Of a DNA stretch of 64,000 nucleotides, positions 53,689-61,661 are shown piece after piece. The stretch is from Streptomyces sp. NBC_01591 (GTDB lineage Bacteria; Actinomycetota; Actinomycetes; Streptomycetales; Streptomycetaceae): positions 806,001 through 870,000 of the forward strand of contig NZ_CP109328.1 in assembly GCF_035918155.1 (NCBI RefSeq). The letters run 5' to 3'. Made by a program: the position numbers and the translations under genes. Every line of letters starts with the position of its first letter. Position 1 is the stretch's first letter. The notes under the pieces are model-generated. The model was not told the origin of the DNA, did not search any database, and saw nothing but the letters and a program-made list of their open reading frames with translations.

Positions 53689-54570
53689 TTGCCCGTTGCC
53701 ACCGCCCGCCCGATATCGCTGACCGCCTCGCAGAGGCACCGGCTGAAGAAGATGGCCTACGGGCACAGGACTCCCCACCAGGCCCGGGTCCGAGCGCACG
53801 TCGTGCTCCACGCGGCACGGGGCCGTTCCAACGCCTGCATCGCCCGCGAGACGGGCCTGCATGTGGACACCGTGCGGACCTGGCGAGGCCGCTTCGCCGA
53901 CGAGGGCATGCCCGGGCCGGCCGACCGCCAGCGCCCCGGCCGGCCACCCTCGTTCACCGCCCTGCAGACCGCCCATGGCCTGCCAACTACCCGCCGAGAC
54001 CGGCACGCCGCCGGCCCGCTGGTCGTGCCCGGAACTGGCCCGCGAGGCCACGGCACGAGGCATCGCCCCGGCCCTGTCGGACTCCACCGTGCGCCGCTGG
54101 CTGGCCCAGGACGTGCTCAAGCCCCGGCAGCACCGCTCCTGGCCAGAACCGGCATCGACCCGTTCATGAACCTGGTCACCCAGGTCATGAGCCAAGAGCC
54201 CTACGTCAGCGCCAAAAGGGTGTTCTGGATCGTCGACAACGGCTCCTCCCACCGCGGGCAGAAGGCCGCCGACCGCTCGACCAGTGCATTCCCGAACGCG
54301 CTCATGGTCCACACCCCCGTCCACGCCTCCTGGCTCAACCAGGTGGAGATCTACTTCTCCGTCGTGCAGCGCAAGGTCGTCTCGCCCAACGACTTCACCG
54401 ACCTGGCCCAGGTCAGGGACCGGCTCCGAGCATTCGAAGACCGCTACAACGCCACAGCACAGCCATTCCGGTGGAAGTTCACCACCCCCGACCTGGACGA
54501 CCTGCTGGCCAGGCTCGACCGGCACGCCGCCGATCACCAGGAAGAATCCTCCGCGCAGCCAACTACATGA
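53689..54570 (+). pseudogene. IS630-family transposase with internal deletion
   Basis: The N-terminal part has the paired HTH domains (ISLTASQRHRLKKMAYGHRT, IARETGLHVDTVRTWRGRFA). Coding degrades near 53985-54160, and the C-terminal part resumes MNLVTQVMSQEPYVSAKRVF, with FWIVDNGSSHRGQKAADRS (second Asp) and NQVEIYFSVVQRKVVSPNDF (Glu). In full-length members the first catalytic Asp lies between these blocks, where the sequence is missing. It is inactive. Confidence 0.75.
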
Positions 54571-54607
54571 TCAACCCCCGAAGGACTTCCGACGTTGACC
54601 ACTAAGC

Positions 54608-54802
54608 AACGCCTTGCCCGCAGAGGTGATCGCCGCGTTCGCCGAGGCCGCCGAAGTCCCCGAGGCAGGCGCCGCCGATACCCTGGCCAAGGCTCTGCCC
54701 GGCATGGTCGATGCGGTGACGCCGACCGCCGAGCTCTCCAGTGAGAACGAGATCGAGGACCTGTACAGGGCCTGGCTGAAGACCGCGGTCGCTGCCGTTT
54801 AG
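54608..54802 (+). pseudogene. YidB/DUF937-like fragment
   Basis: The frame reads LPAEVIAAFAEAAEVPEAGA, ADTLAKALPGMVDAVTPTAE and ends YRAWLKTAVAAV at a TAG (54800-54802). The helix AKALPGMVDAVTP recalls the DUF937/YidB family. No start or ribosome site is clear and it directly follows the IS630 remnant, so it is likely a tail. Confidence 0.35.
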
Positions 54803-54953
54803 AGCACAGCAGGACAGGCTTCCTACAGCCCAGCAGTGCCGCAACGACGGTACACGGCCACCGAAGATCACGTCCGTCGACGATCTGACCGGAAGACGGT
54901 GGAGCGTCCGCCCCGCCCCGCTCCGGTGGAGCACCGCAGGGACCATGTGCGTC

Positions 54954-54984
54954 GGCGCTCCCGACCATCACGGTCGGGAGCGCC
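54954..54984. terminator. Strong hairpin terminator
   Basis: GGCGCTCCCGACC pairs perfectly with GGTCGGGAGCGCC around a 5-nt loop (atcac), about 45 bp past the stop of the leftward ferritin-like gene. A second, smaller hairpin (GTGGGCTG with CAGCCCAC, 55013-55036) overlaps that stop. Confidence 0.7.
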
Positions 54985-55027
54985 GCTCTCCTGAAGAGGT
55001 GGGCGGGAAGCGGTGGGCTGTCTGTTG

Positions 55028-55759
55028 TCAGCCCACGCTCGTCCATGCATCTGGGCGGGGCGCCAGCACCGCGGAGACGACCGCGCCGGACGAGGCCGCG
55101 ACATCAGCCACGAATCGCAGGCGTCCGATGCCGAGTCGTCGCAGCGCCGGACCGTGGTCGGCGGCGACGACGAGGGAGACCGCGAGCAGAAAAAGTCGCC
55201 ACAGGGCCATCACCGGGCGGCGCATTGCGCGGGGCAGCTCCGCCAGGGAGGCGTGCAGTCGCTCGCAATGGAACGGGACGTGGCGCTGCTCGTCAGACAG
55301 GATCCGCCCCGCCACATCCGAAGTGAGTGAGTCCTCGGTGCCATCGCGCAGGGCCCGGTAATATCGCAGTGCCACCACTTCCGCGATCATCAGCGCCAGC
55401 AGTTCCATGCGCAGGCACATGAGACCCCGCAGCCGTACGAAGACCGTGTCGCTCCAGTGGCCAGTCAACGTCGGTACACCACCCGCAGCCAGCAGCCGAG
55501 CGAGTAGACGGGCATGGTTCTGCTCCTCGGCGACGAAGAGCCGGACTGCCTGCGCGTAGTCGCCGTCGCCAGCCTCATCCGCTTTGCCGACGAGGTTGGC
55601 GCCGTCACCGTCCTCGCCGACCTGGAAGCGCTGAATGCTGGCCCACACCGCTGGATGCAGCGTCGCGCTTTGCCCCCAGTCCGGGTCGCCCTGGACGCGC
55701 CTGCGCTCGCGCTCGTCCTCGAACCGCCTTGTCCACTTGGCGAAGCCGCCCGTACGCAC
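55028..55759 (-). CDS. Ferritin-like-fold (di-iron) protein
   Basis: The 243-aa product has two ExxH motifs, Glu79-His82 in FVAEEQNHARLL and Glu157-His160 in SDEQRHVPFH, plus acidic helix residues (Glu119 and Glu127 in MELLALMIAEVV) between them. This is the four-helix layout that holds a di-iron site. The C-terminal part (LWRLFLLAVSLVVAADHGPA, ADVAASSGAVVSAVL) is hydrophobic and may anchor it in the membrane. Similar proteins act as di-iron oxidases or unknown ferritin-like carriers; this group is not characterised to my knowledge. The GTG start at 55759 has GGGGAG 5 nt upstream, but that site lies inside the hairpin 55763-55809. Two terminators follow the gene. Confidence 0.7.
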   Translation of the reverse strand: MRTGGFAKWTRRFEDERERRRVQGDPDWGQSATLHPAVWASIQRFQVGEDGDGANLVGKADEAGDGDYAQAVRLFVAEEQNHARLLARLLAAGGVPTLTGHWSDTVFVRLRGLMCLRMELLALMIAEVVALRYYRALRDGTEDSLTSDVAGRILSDEQRHVPFHCERLHASLAELPRAMRRPVMALWRLFLLAVSLVVAADHGPALRRLGIGRLRFVADVAASSGAVVSAVLAPRPDAWTSVG

Positions 55760-55762
55760 CCG

Positions 55763-55809
55763 GTCTCCCCTCTCCGGGGCACAGCCACTGTGCCCCGGAG
55801 AGGGGAGAC
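55763..55809 (-). promoter_or_regulatory. Perfect 22-bp hairpin covering the ribosome site of the ferritin-like gene
   Basis: On the minus strand, arms 55809-55788 and 55784-55763 pair without a mismatch over 22 bp around a 3-nt loop. The 3' arm contains GGGGAG, the only ribosome site for the GTG at 55759. In mRNA the hairpin would hide that site. As DNA it could also be a dyad operator. Confidence 0.75.
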
Positions 55810-56114
55810 GCCGGCGGACACCAAACCGTTCCGTTGCTGCCCGGCGCTGCGAACTTCACAAGTTCACACGTGCGCACTGTGCGAGAGACCTGTAGGTCAT
55901 CTCATGAACAGCCACTTTTCCAACGCAGGTTGACATCACCAGCTGACATCAACGTCGTCGGACAGTCATGGATCCGGGTAGTCAGAGGTGGATCAGCAGC
56001 CCCCCGAAGCCCCAGTAGGAGCATCCCACGTGCTCCGCTGACCGAACTCCTGATGCGAGTGGCAGTCAGTGAGTGGCTGTGGCCTTGTCGAGATGCCGGT
56101 CCACCAGCAGCCCG
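55810..56114. other. Region upstream of the ferritin-like gene
   Basis: About 300 bp with no firm gene. It should hold the leftward promoter of the ferritin-like gene. Dyad-like bits (cacacgtgcgcac, gcgcactgtgcg) occur at 55860-55885 but no clear operator stands out. Confidence 0.3.
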
Positions 56115-56504
56115 GTGAACCGCGCCTGCGTCATCGAGCCCCCCGCTGAGCTGGCGGCCGTCGAGGCCGCCCGCGAACAGAAGCTCTACGCCAGCCTGCT
56201 GGACTACCACGCCGACGTGGCCCTGGGAGAGGCGGTGCCGGCCGCCCGCGCCGCCGGACACGGCGCGAACCGGGTGACGGAGCTCGTGGCGCCGGCCATC
56301 TCCCGGCCGGTCGCCCTCAAGCTGGCCAAGCGCTACCCGGACTACCTCAGCATCGGTCACCAGGTCTCGGTGCCGGAGTACAGCGTCCCGGAGGGCTGGG
56401 CGCGCAAGGGGGAGATCGTCGCCGTCAACAAGCAGGCCGCCGTCGTCGAGCTCAATGACGGCCACCGCCAGGAGCTCCCGCTCGATGAGCTCACTCCCGC
56501 CTGA
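56115..56504 (+). CDS. Hypothetical phage/plasmid-type protein
   Basis: From GTG 56115 the product of about 129 aa reads VNRACVIEPPAELAAVEAAR, then QKLYASLLDYHADVALGEAV, RPVALKLAKRYPDYLSIGHQ and ends GHRQELPLDELTPA. It is hydrophilic, with a helical first half and a beta-rich end, and has no membrane segment. It is followed by a tiny frame and the HTH fragment in the same direction, an order common in actinomycete mobile elements. Function unknown; the start is uncertain. Confidence 0.45.
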   Translation: MNRACVIEPPAELAAVEAAREQKLYASLLDYHADVALGEAVPAARAAGHGANRVTELVAPAISRPVALKLAKRYPDYLSIGHQVSVPEYSVPEGWARKGEIVAVNKQAAVVELNDGHRQELPLDELTPA

Positions 56505-56598
56505 TCCAGGCATTGAACCCACGCGCGCCTGGAACTGACACCTTGACCACCACCCAAAAGCCCGTACAGCTCGCCGTGACCGGAGAGGCCATCACCTG

Positions 56599-56790
56599 AT
56601 GAGCCCGCGCAAAGCCGCACCCTTCACCCTCAGCAGCGCGCGCAGGTCCTGCGCGCGCTCGCCCGGGGCGAGTCGGTCTACAAGGCCACGCAGCAGGCCG
56701 GCGTGAAGCACTCCCAGTTCTACGCCCTGCGCCGCACCGACCCGCAATTCGAGGCCGCCGTCATCGCCGCCGCAAAACGCTCGGAGCGGC
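56599..56790 (+). pseudogene. Small HTH protein (terminase-small-subunit-like), frameshifted
   Basis: ATG 56599 overlaps a TGA (ctgATGag). The first codons MSPRKAAPFT are in one frame; after loss of one C near 56630 the rest continues PQQRAQVLRALARGESVYKA, TQQAGVKHSQFYALRRTDPQ and FEAAVIAAAKRS. The ALARGESVYKATQQAGV helix-turn-helix is like small phage or plasmid DNA-binding proteins. It is cut at about 56790 by an IS5 remnant. Confidence 0.5.
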
Positions 56791-56794
56791 GGCC

Positions 56795-57050
56795 GGAGTG
56801 TGGCGTCTGGTGCGGGTGCGGCGATCGTGTTCGTGGCAACCTCTGGGTGCACGTGGCAGCAGCTGCGCGCCGCGTCGTTCGGGCCGTCCGGGGCTACGGC
56901 GCACCGCCGGTTCACTGAGTGGTCGAAGGCCAGGGTATGGGCGAAAGCTGCATCGTCTGGTCCTCGACGAACTCGGCTCCCGCGGTGAGCTGGACTGGTC
57001 GAGGTGCGCGATCGACTCGGTGAACATGCGGGCTCTGAAAAGGGGGATCT
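56795..57050 (+). pseudogene. IS5-family transposase, N-terminal fragment
   Basis: The first frame gives AIVFVATSGCTWQQLRAASF, GPSGATAHRRFTEWSKARVW. After a shift near 56945 the second gives LHRLVLDELGSRGELDWSRC and AIDSVNMRALKRGI with a stop. This is the OrfA-type half of IS5 elements, and the DWSRCAIDSVNMRALKRG block carries the first Asp. The rest is gone. Confidence 0.7.
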
Positions 57051-57091
57051 GACGGGTCCGAATCCTAATGGCCCTCGTTTGACGACAGCGC

Positions 57092-58636
57092 CTAGGGGAG
57101 GGGGCAGGTGAGAGGCAGGATGTGTTCGGTCAGCCGTCCGGTGAGGTGGGTGTCGGTGACGGCGGCTTCGGTGATCCAGTCCGCTGCGGTCAGCTGGTCG
57201 ACCAGGCGCTGCAGTTCGCCGGGACCCACTGGGCACAAGGCGGCGAGGGAGTCCAGGGCGACGCCCGTTCCGCCGGGGCCGAGCCGTCCCGATGCGCTGG
57301 TCTGGGTGGCCAGGGTCAGGGCGAGCAGCCGGGTGCCTGCGGTGGTCCTGGCCTTGCGGAGCTTCTTGTCCGAGACGACTCTCTGGGCCCATCCGCTGAG
57401 TTTGGGCCGCATCTTCCTGCCGAACGTGAACGGGGCCGGGCCGTCCTCGTGGGGCACGAGGGACGGGACAGTGACCGGGGTGGGATTCTCGGGCCGGGAG
57501 GCGAGCAGGTCACCGGCGGTGCCGGGGATGCTCAGCCACCCGCAGCCGGTCAACTGCTCGACCAGGCCCTCCGGATCGGTCAGGCCCAGCGAGGTGAGGT
57601 CCTGGCCCACGAGGTTGCCGGTGCCGGTGTGCGCGGTGCGCAGCGTCAGCATCACCACCAGCAGCCGCGCCTCGGGGCCGGGCAGCGGGCTGTGGTCGGC
57701 CACGTACGCGAGGACGGACCGGGCGTGATTCCACTGCGTTGCCGCGGTCAGCAGCCGGGCCACCGCCGGCCCATCGCTGTCCGCTCCGCCACCGGTGCGC
57801 TGCTGGTGCCGCAGACGGGCGGTGGCGGCGGCCTGCTCGGCGCGCCGGGCGTCCAGCCGCAGGCCCGTGTCGCAGGTGACATCGGCCCAGGTAGCGAAGG
57901 CGCGTGCCTTGCGTTCGTGGAGGTCGGCGAGGAGCGCCAGATCGGGCTCGGTACGCTGCTGGTAGGCCCGGAAGAGCTGGCCGAGTTCGGCGAGTTCATC
58001 CCGCAGGGCGACGGGCCGCAGGTCCTGGGGGACAGTCCGCTGCGCGATCCTTCCATACGGATGGCGGCGCCGGACCGGAGCGGAACGCGGCGCAGGCACT
58101 TCCCGCGGCCGGACCGCGGGCACGGAGCGGTCGGAGAACCGCGGAGCGCCGACAGGGGTGGTGGACGGGCGGTCGGCAGCGTCCGGGGTATCGGGAACAG
58201 GACCGGAGGCGGTCTGTGCGGTGGTGACGACCTGCGCGCCGGGCGTGGCCGCCGCGCAGCGAGAACAGCACTCCATGGCCTGCCACCAGCGCCGCTCCCG
58301 GTCGGTGATCACGGCCCAGACGACCGCCCCGCCGCACCGCCAGGGCTGGGTCCGCGCCTGCCGGTCGTCGGAACGAATGTGCGTGCGGCAGCTCTCGGCC
58401 CGGCACGCGCAGTACACGCCGTCCCGGGGCCCGGCCGCGGCCCGCAAGTGGGCCTTGAGGTGGGCGACCGCAGCCGCACGACCGACGGTCGCCGACGGCA
58501 GGCGCTGCTCAACGCAGGTGGGCCGGCTGCACGAGACACGTACCGCCGCACTGCCCCGGCCGGCGGCGTCCAGACGCACTGTCCACCTGCGCCCCACCAC
58601 CCGCTCGTCCAACTCGTTCGCAGTGGCCTGCGTCAT
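57092..58636 (-). CDS. Large hypothetical protein of an actinomycete plasmid family
   Basis: ATG 58636 has GGGAGG about 9 nt upstream. The 514-aa product has an N-terminal zone with several cysteines (VSCSRPTCVEQRLPS, VYCACRAESCRTHIRSDD, MECCSRCAAATPG), probably zinc-binding. A Pro/Arg-rich linker follows, then a helical middle (RDELAELGQLFRAYQQRTEP, FATWADVTCDTGLRLDARRA) and a C-terminal region with KMRPKLSGWAQRVVSDKKLR and LDSLAALCPVGPGELQRLVD, which resembles a winged-helix tail. The whole looks like a DNA-binding or replication-associated protein of a mobile element, but no name can be given. The frame is intact and lies directly left of a Tn3 remnant. Confidence 0.55.
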   Translation of the reverse strand: MTQATANELDERVVGRRWTVRLDAAGRGSAAVRVSCSRPTCVEQRLPSATVGRAAAVAHLKAHLRAAAGPRDGVYCACRAESCRTHIRSDDRQARTQPWRCGGAVVWAVITDRERRWWQAMECCSRCAAATPGAQVVTTAQTASGPVPDTPDAADRPSTTPVGAPRFSDRSVPAVRPREVPAPRSAPVRRRHPYGRIAQRTVPQDLRPVALRDELAELGQLFRAYQQRTEPDLALLADLHERKARAFATWADVTCDTGLRLDARRAEQAAATARLRHQQRTGGGADSDGPAVARLLTAATQWNHARSVLAYVADHSPLPGPEARLLVVMLTLRTAHTGTGNLVGQDLTSLGLTDPEGLVEQLTGCGWLSIPGTAGDLLASRPENPTPVTVPSLVPHEDGPAPFTFGRKMRPKLSGWAQRVVSDKKLRKARTTAGTRLLALTLATQTSASGRLGPGGTGVALDSLAALCPVGPGELQRLVDQLTAADWITEAAVTDTHLTGRLTEHILPLTCPLP

Positions 58637-58962
58637 CCTGCTCTTCCTCCCGTTCTCTGCCGCCCGCACCGCCATCACGGACGGGACGTGTCAGCAGGGC
58701 CCACCGTACGCGGCAAGCGGCCCGATAGCGGTGAACTCGCCTGGCCAACAGCGCCAGTGGCTGTACGGGGCCGGGCGGTGCGAGGAGGGCGGGTTCCGGA
58801 GGGGCCGGCAGCTGGACCACGGCGAGCTGCACGCGCCCGAACACGAGCCCCGCGCCCGCGCCCGGCGACGTCGCCCCGGCCGCACCCTCCGCCACCGATC
58901 GGGCGTCTTCCGCCTCGGGCGCGGTGCGGGGGCCGGGCACCGCCGCGGCGACGAGGTCGAGG

Positions 58963-59371
58963 TGGGAGTTCATGTCCAGCTCGAACCGGCCGTAGGTTCA
59001 CGTGTGTCCAGAACAGCGGGGACAACGCCCGCCGGTCGGCGTCGGTGAGCCGCTTCTGCCACTTCTCCTCGCTCAGGATGTCCTGAAGCAGCAGGGTGTT
59101 GACGTGCACCAACGCCGACTGGAGCAGGTGCAGGGCGAGCATGGAGACCTCCTGGGACTCCTTGTCGGAGCCGGCCAGATCGCCGTCCTTGCCGTAGAAC
59201 AGGTCGTGGTTGGCGGAGTTCCAGCTCTCCACGACCTGGAGCCCGTCGTTGATCTCGCGGCGCAGGTCCGCGTCGGCGAGGTAGTCACAGATGAACGCCG
59301 TACGCACCGCCCGCCCGAGTTCCTCGGTCGCCCGGTAGGTGGGGTGCTTGGGCCTGCCGCGGGTGAAGCGC
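58963..59371 (-). pseudogene. Tn3-family transposase, C-terminal remnant
   Basis: Leftward reading gives [80 protein letters not shown] and [18 protein letters not shown]. After a shift near 58990 come [15 protein letters not shown]. These are the last ~140 residues of the DDE_Tnp_Tn3 domain. The other ~850 residues are missing. Confidence 0.8.
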
Positions 59372-59420
59372 TATAGAAACAACCTCTTGAACGTCACTCC
59401 GTCACCGCCTACCCAGCGCT

Positions 59421-59696
59421 GCTGGACGCTGTGAGGGGCTCACCACCAGGACTGCTCGGCGGAAGCGTCGGGAGGTTCTCGTACGGGGCAACAGTAGTGC
59501 TGCTCGGCTCCGCCGGGGCGCTGGAGGTGTTCGCGCTGTGGGTCGGCACGTGCTCGCGTCGGCCATCGACGTGGACCACATAGAGCCGCTCGCGATGGGC
59601 GGGACGGCCACGGACGGGAACGTGCAACCGCTCTGCCGTCCGTGCCATCGACGCAAGACCCGCGAGGATTTCGGGGCCGCTGGTCCGCCGTTCTGA
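59421..59696 (+). pseudogene. HNH endonuclease C-terminal domain
   Basis: The frame ends with SAIDVDHIEPLAMGGTATDG, NVQPLCRPCHRRKT, EDFGAAGPPF and a TGA at 59694-59696. The VDHIEPLAMGG, N and C-x-x-C-H-x-x-K parts are the HNH core. The upstream part (about 30 residues) has lost the usual first CxxC pair, perhaps by a frameshift. It may be a small homing-type or phage HNH nuclease, now probably inactive. Confidence 0.5.
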
Positions 59697-59704
59697 GGGT
59701 CGTC

Positions 59705-59854
59705 CTACTGGTGTGCCCACCACGTGGCGGCGGTTCCTGCGGCTGTGGCTACCAGCGACACGAGCCACACGGGCACGCGCTGAACGGTCAAGTACAGCCC
59801 GCCGCAGCGTAGTTCAAGAGCTGGTGGTGGTGTGGTGTCCGCGCTGTGGTTCAT
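59705..59854 (-). CDS. 49-aa membrane peptide
   Basis: ATG 59854 follows GAGGA by about 7 nt. The peptide reads MNHSADTTPPPALELRCGGL, YLTVQRVPVWLVSLVATAAG and TAATWWAHQ, with one membrane helix at the end. It converges on the HNH remnant. Like the peptide at 26268-26393 it is a very small single-helix protein on mobile-element DNA; the two do not share obvious sequence. Function unknown. Confidence 0.5.
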   Translation of the reverse strand: MNHSADTTPPPALELRCGGLYLTVQRVPVWLVSLVATAAGTAATWWAHQ

Positions 59855-60188
59855 GTCGGAGTCCTCACGTCGGGCTTTGCTCGGCTTGGGCTGCATGTCC
59901 TGTGGCTCCTGTCGCGCGCCGTTGCGTGACGTAGGTGAAAGAAAGGAATGACACAGCGCCGCGAGGCGTGCTTGATCGCCACTGACGCTATGGAGGGCTG
60001 AGGAATGCCTGGGGCGGACTCTCTTCCCAGGTCACGCGTTCAGGCTAGGGCCCCAGGCCCCTCCCACGCCGTTGTCGTCATCTGTACAAATCCGCGCGCG
60101 ACATTTGACACTCCGTACATTCCGCGCGCTGTACCCCTCGCTGACCGGGGATCGGGCGCGGGCGGTGTGCAGGTAGTAGGGGCCGTCC
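59855..60188. other. Upstream region of the IS6 transposase
   Basis: About 330 bp without a gene. It should contain the promoter of the 49-aa gene (leftward) and the left end of the IS6 element. The left inverted repeat was not identified. Confidence 0.3.
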
Positions 60189-60908
60189 GTGGTGGGTGCA
60201 CCGTCGTCGTACAAGGGGCGCCGACACCCGGTCGAGGTCATCTCGCACTGCGTGTGGCTGTACTTCCGGTTCCCGCTCAGTTTCCGTGAGGTGGAGGAGC
60301 TGATGTTCCAGCGCGGCGTGACCGTCTCCCACGAGACCGTGCGCCGCTGGTGTCTGAAGTTCGGCCAGGCGTACGCCGGCGCGCTGCGCCGCCGGCGGCC
60401 CCGCCCCGGGGACAAGTGGCATCCGGACGAGGTCTTCATCAAGATCAACAGCGAGCAGAAGTACCTGTGGCGGGCGGTCGACCAGGACGGCAATGTCCTG
60501 GACATTCTCGTTCAGAACCGGCGGGACAAGGCCGCAGCCAGGCGATTCTTCCGCAGGCTGATGACGAAGACGGGCAGGGTGCCGCGGGTGGTCGTCACCG
60601 ACAAGCTGCGTTCCTGCGGCGCCGCTCACCGCGAGGTCATGCCCTCGGTGGAGCATCGCTCGCACAAGGGCCTGAACAACCGGGCCGAGAACAGCCACCA
60701 GCCGACGAGGCAACGCGAACGGGCGATGAAGGGCTTCCGCAGCGTGGGCGGGGCCCAGCGGTTCCTGTCCGCGTTCAGCGGTATCTCACCCCACTTCCGG
60801 CCCCGACGCCACCTGATGACCGCATCCGAACACCGAGCCGAAATGACCATCCGCTTCACCATCTGGGAACAGATCACCGGCGTCACCGGCCGACCTACCG
60901 CGGCCTGA
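60189..60908 (+). CDS. IS6-family transposase, full length
   Basis: The 239-aa product has the family N-terminus (KGRRHPVEVISHCVWLYFRF, SFREVEELMFQRGVTVSHET), then the DDE core: WHPDEVFIKINSEQKYLWRA (first Asp), PRVVVTDKLRSCGAAHREVM (second Asp), and NNRAENSHQPTRQRERAMKG (Glu). It ends RFTIWEQITGVTGRPTAA. The frame is intact. IS6 elements form cointegrates and move other genes, which could explain the twin end at 40 kb. The start near 60189 is a GTG without a strong ribosome site; upstream frames give other options. Confidence 0.88.
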   Translation: MVGAPSSYKGRRHPVEVISHCVWLYFRFPLSFREVEELMFQRGVTVSHETVRRWCLKFGQAYAGALRRRRPRPGDKWHPDEVFIKINSEQKYLWRAVDQDGNVLDILVQNRRDKAAARRFFRRLMTKTGRVPRVVVTDKLRSCGAAHREVMPSVEHRSHKGLNNRAENSHQPTRQRERAMKGFRSVGGAQRFLSAFSGISPHFRPRRHLMTASEHRAEMTIRFTIWEQITGVTGRPTAA

Positions 60909-60936
60909 GCCCAGGCCGGCACCCGGCCCCACCACA

Positions 60937-61012
60937 CCTCGACGCACCGTCAGACACCCACGCACCCAACAACGTGACAACGCCGGCGTACGACCATTCA
61001 GGAAAGGACGGC
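60937..61012 (+). repeat. Right end of the IS6 element (copy 2)
   Basis: The last 76 bp after the IS6 transposase recur, inverted and with one mismatch, at 40063-40138. The next gene (IS3 OrfB half) starts exactly where this segment ends. Confidence 0.8.
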
Positions 61013-61568
61013 CCCGCCTGTGCCGGACCTGGTGATGCGTGACTTCACGGCGGACATGCTCAACACCAAGTGGTGCGGCGACATAACGTACGTCGCCGTC
61101 GGCTGGACCTGGCTGTATCTCGCCACGGTCATCGACATCTGCTCGCGGCGCGTGATCGGCTGGTCGATCGCGGACCACATGCGCACCTTGCTGGTCACCG
61201 ACGCGATCGAGATGGCCGTGACCGCCCGTAGCGGGCAGGTCCACGGCGTCGTCTTTCACACGGACAGGGGCGCGCAATATGGATCGGCCGCCTTCGCAGA
61301 GGTCTGCCGTCGGCACGGCATCCGCCGCAGCGTGGGCCGCGTCGGCTCAAGTTATGACAACGCCCTCGCCGAATCGTTCTTCCAGGGCCTCAAGCGCGAG
61401 TTGCTGCACGGAAGGCGCTGGACCTCGAAGGCGCAGACACGGCTGGAGCTGTTCAGGTGGCTGTCGTACTACAACCGGCGCCGCCGCCACTCAGCCCTCG
61501 GCTACCTCTCGCCAGCCGAGTACGAACAGCGATTGATCACGTCACGTACGCTGTCACTCGTCGCGTGA
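61013..61568 (+). pseudogene. IS3-family OrfB transposase, catalytic half
   Basis: The frame reads VPDLVMRDFTADMLNTKWCG (first Asp in CGDITYV), GVVFHTDRGAQYGSAAFAEV (second Asp) and SSYDNALAESFFQGLKRELL (Glu), and it ends YLSPAEYEQRLITSRTLSLV. All three catalytic residues are kept, but the N-terminal ~130 residues are missing, cut by the IS6 end at 61012. OrfA is not present either, so it should be inactive. Confidence 0.8.
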
Positions 61569-61603
61569 AACCCGGTGTCCACCCCTGGGGATCAACCTCA
61601 ATG

Positions 61604-61640
61604 TGGTCCCGGACCGCGGGGCGACCGCTGTCCGGGACCA
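61604..61640. terminator. Hairpin terminator of the lipase gene
   Basis: TGGTCCCGGAC and GTCCGGGACCA pair perfectly over 11 bp around a 15-nt loop, 22 bp beyond the stop of the leftward lipase gene. It also lies between two convergent ends (IS3 half and lipase). Confidence 0.65.
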
Positions 61641-61661
61641 GTGAGCTGACCGACTCCGGTG

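Noticed and set aside
57122..59086. Rightward 654-codon frame opposite the 514-aa gene
   Set aside because: Shadow of the leftward gene, which has a ribosome site and better composition.
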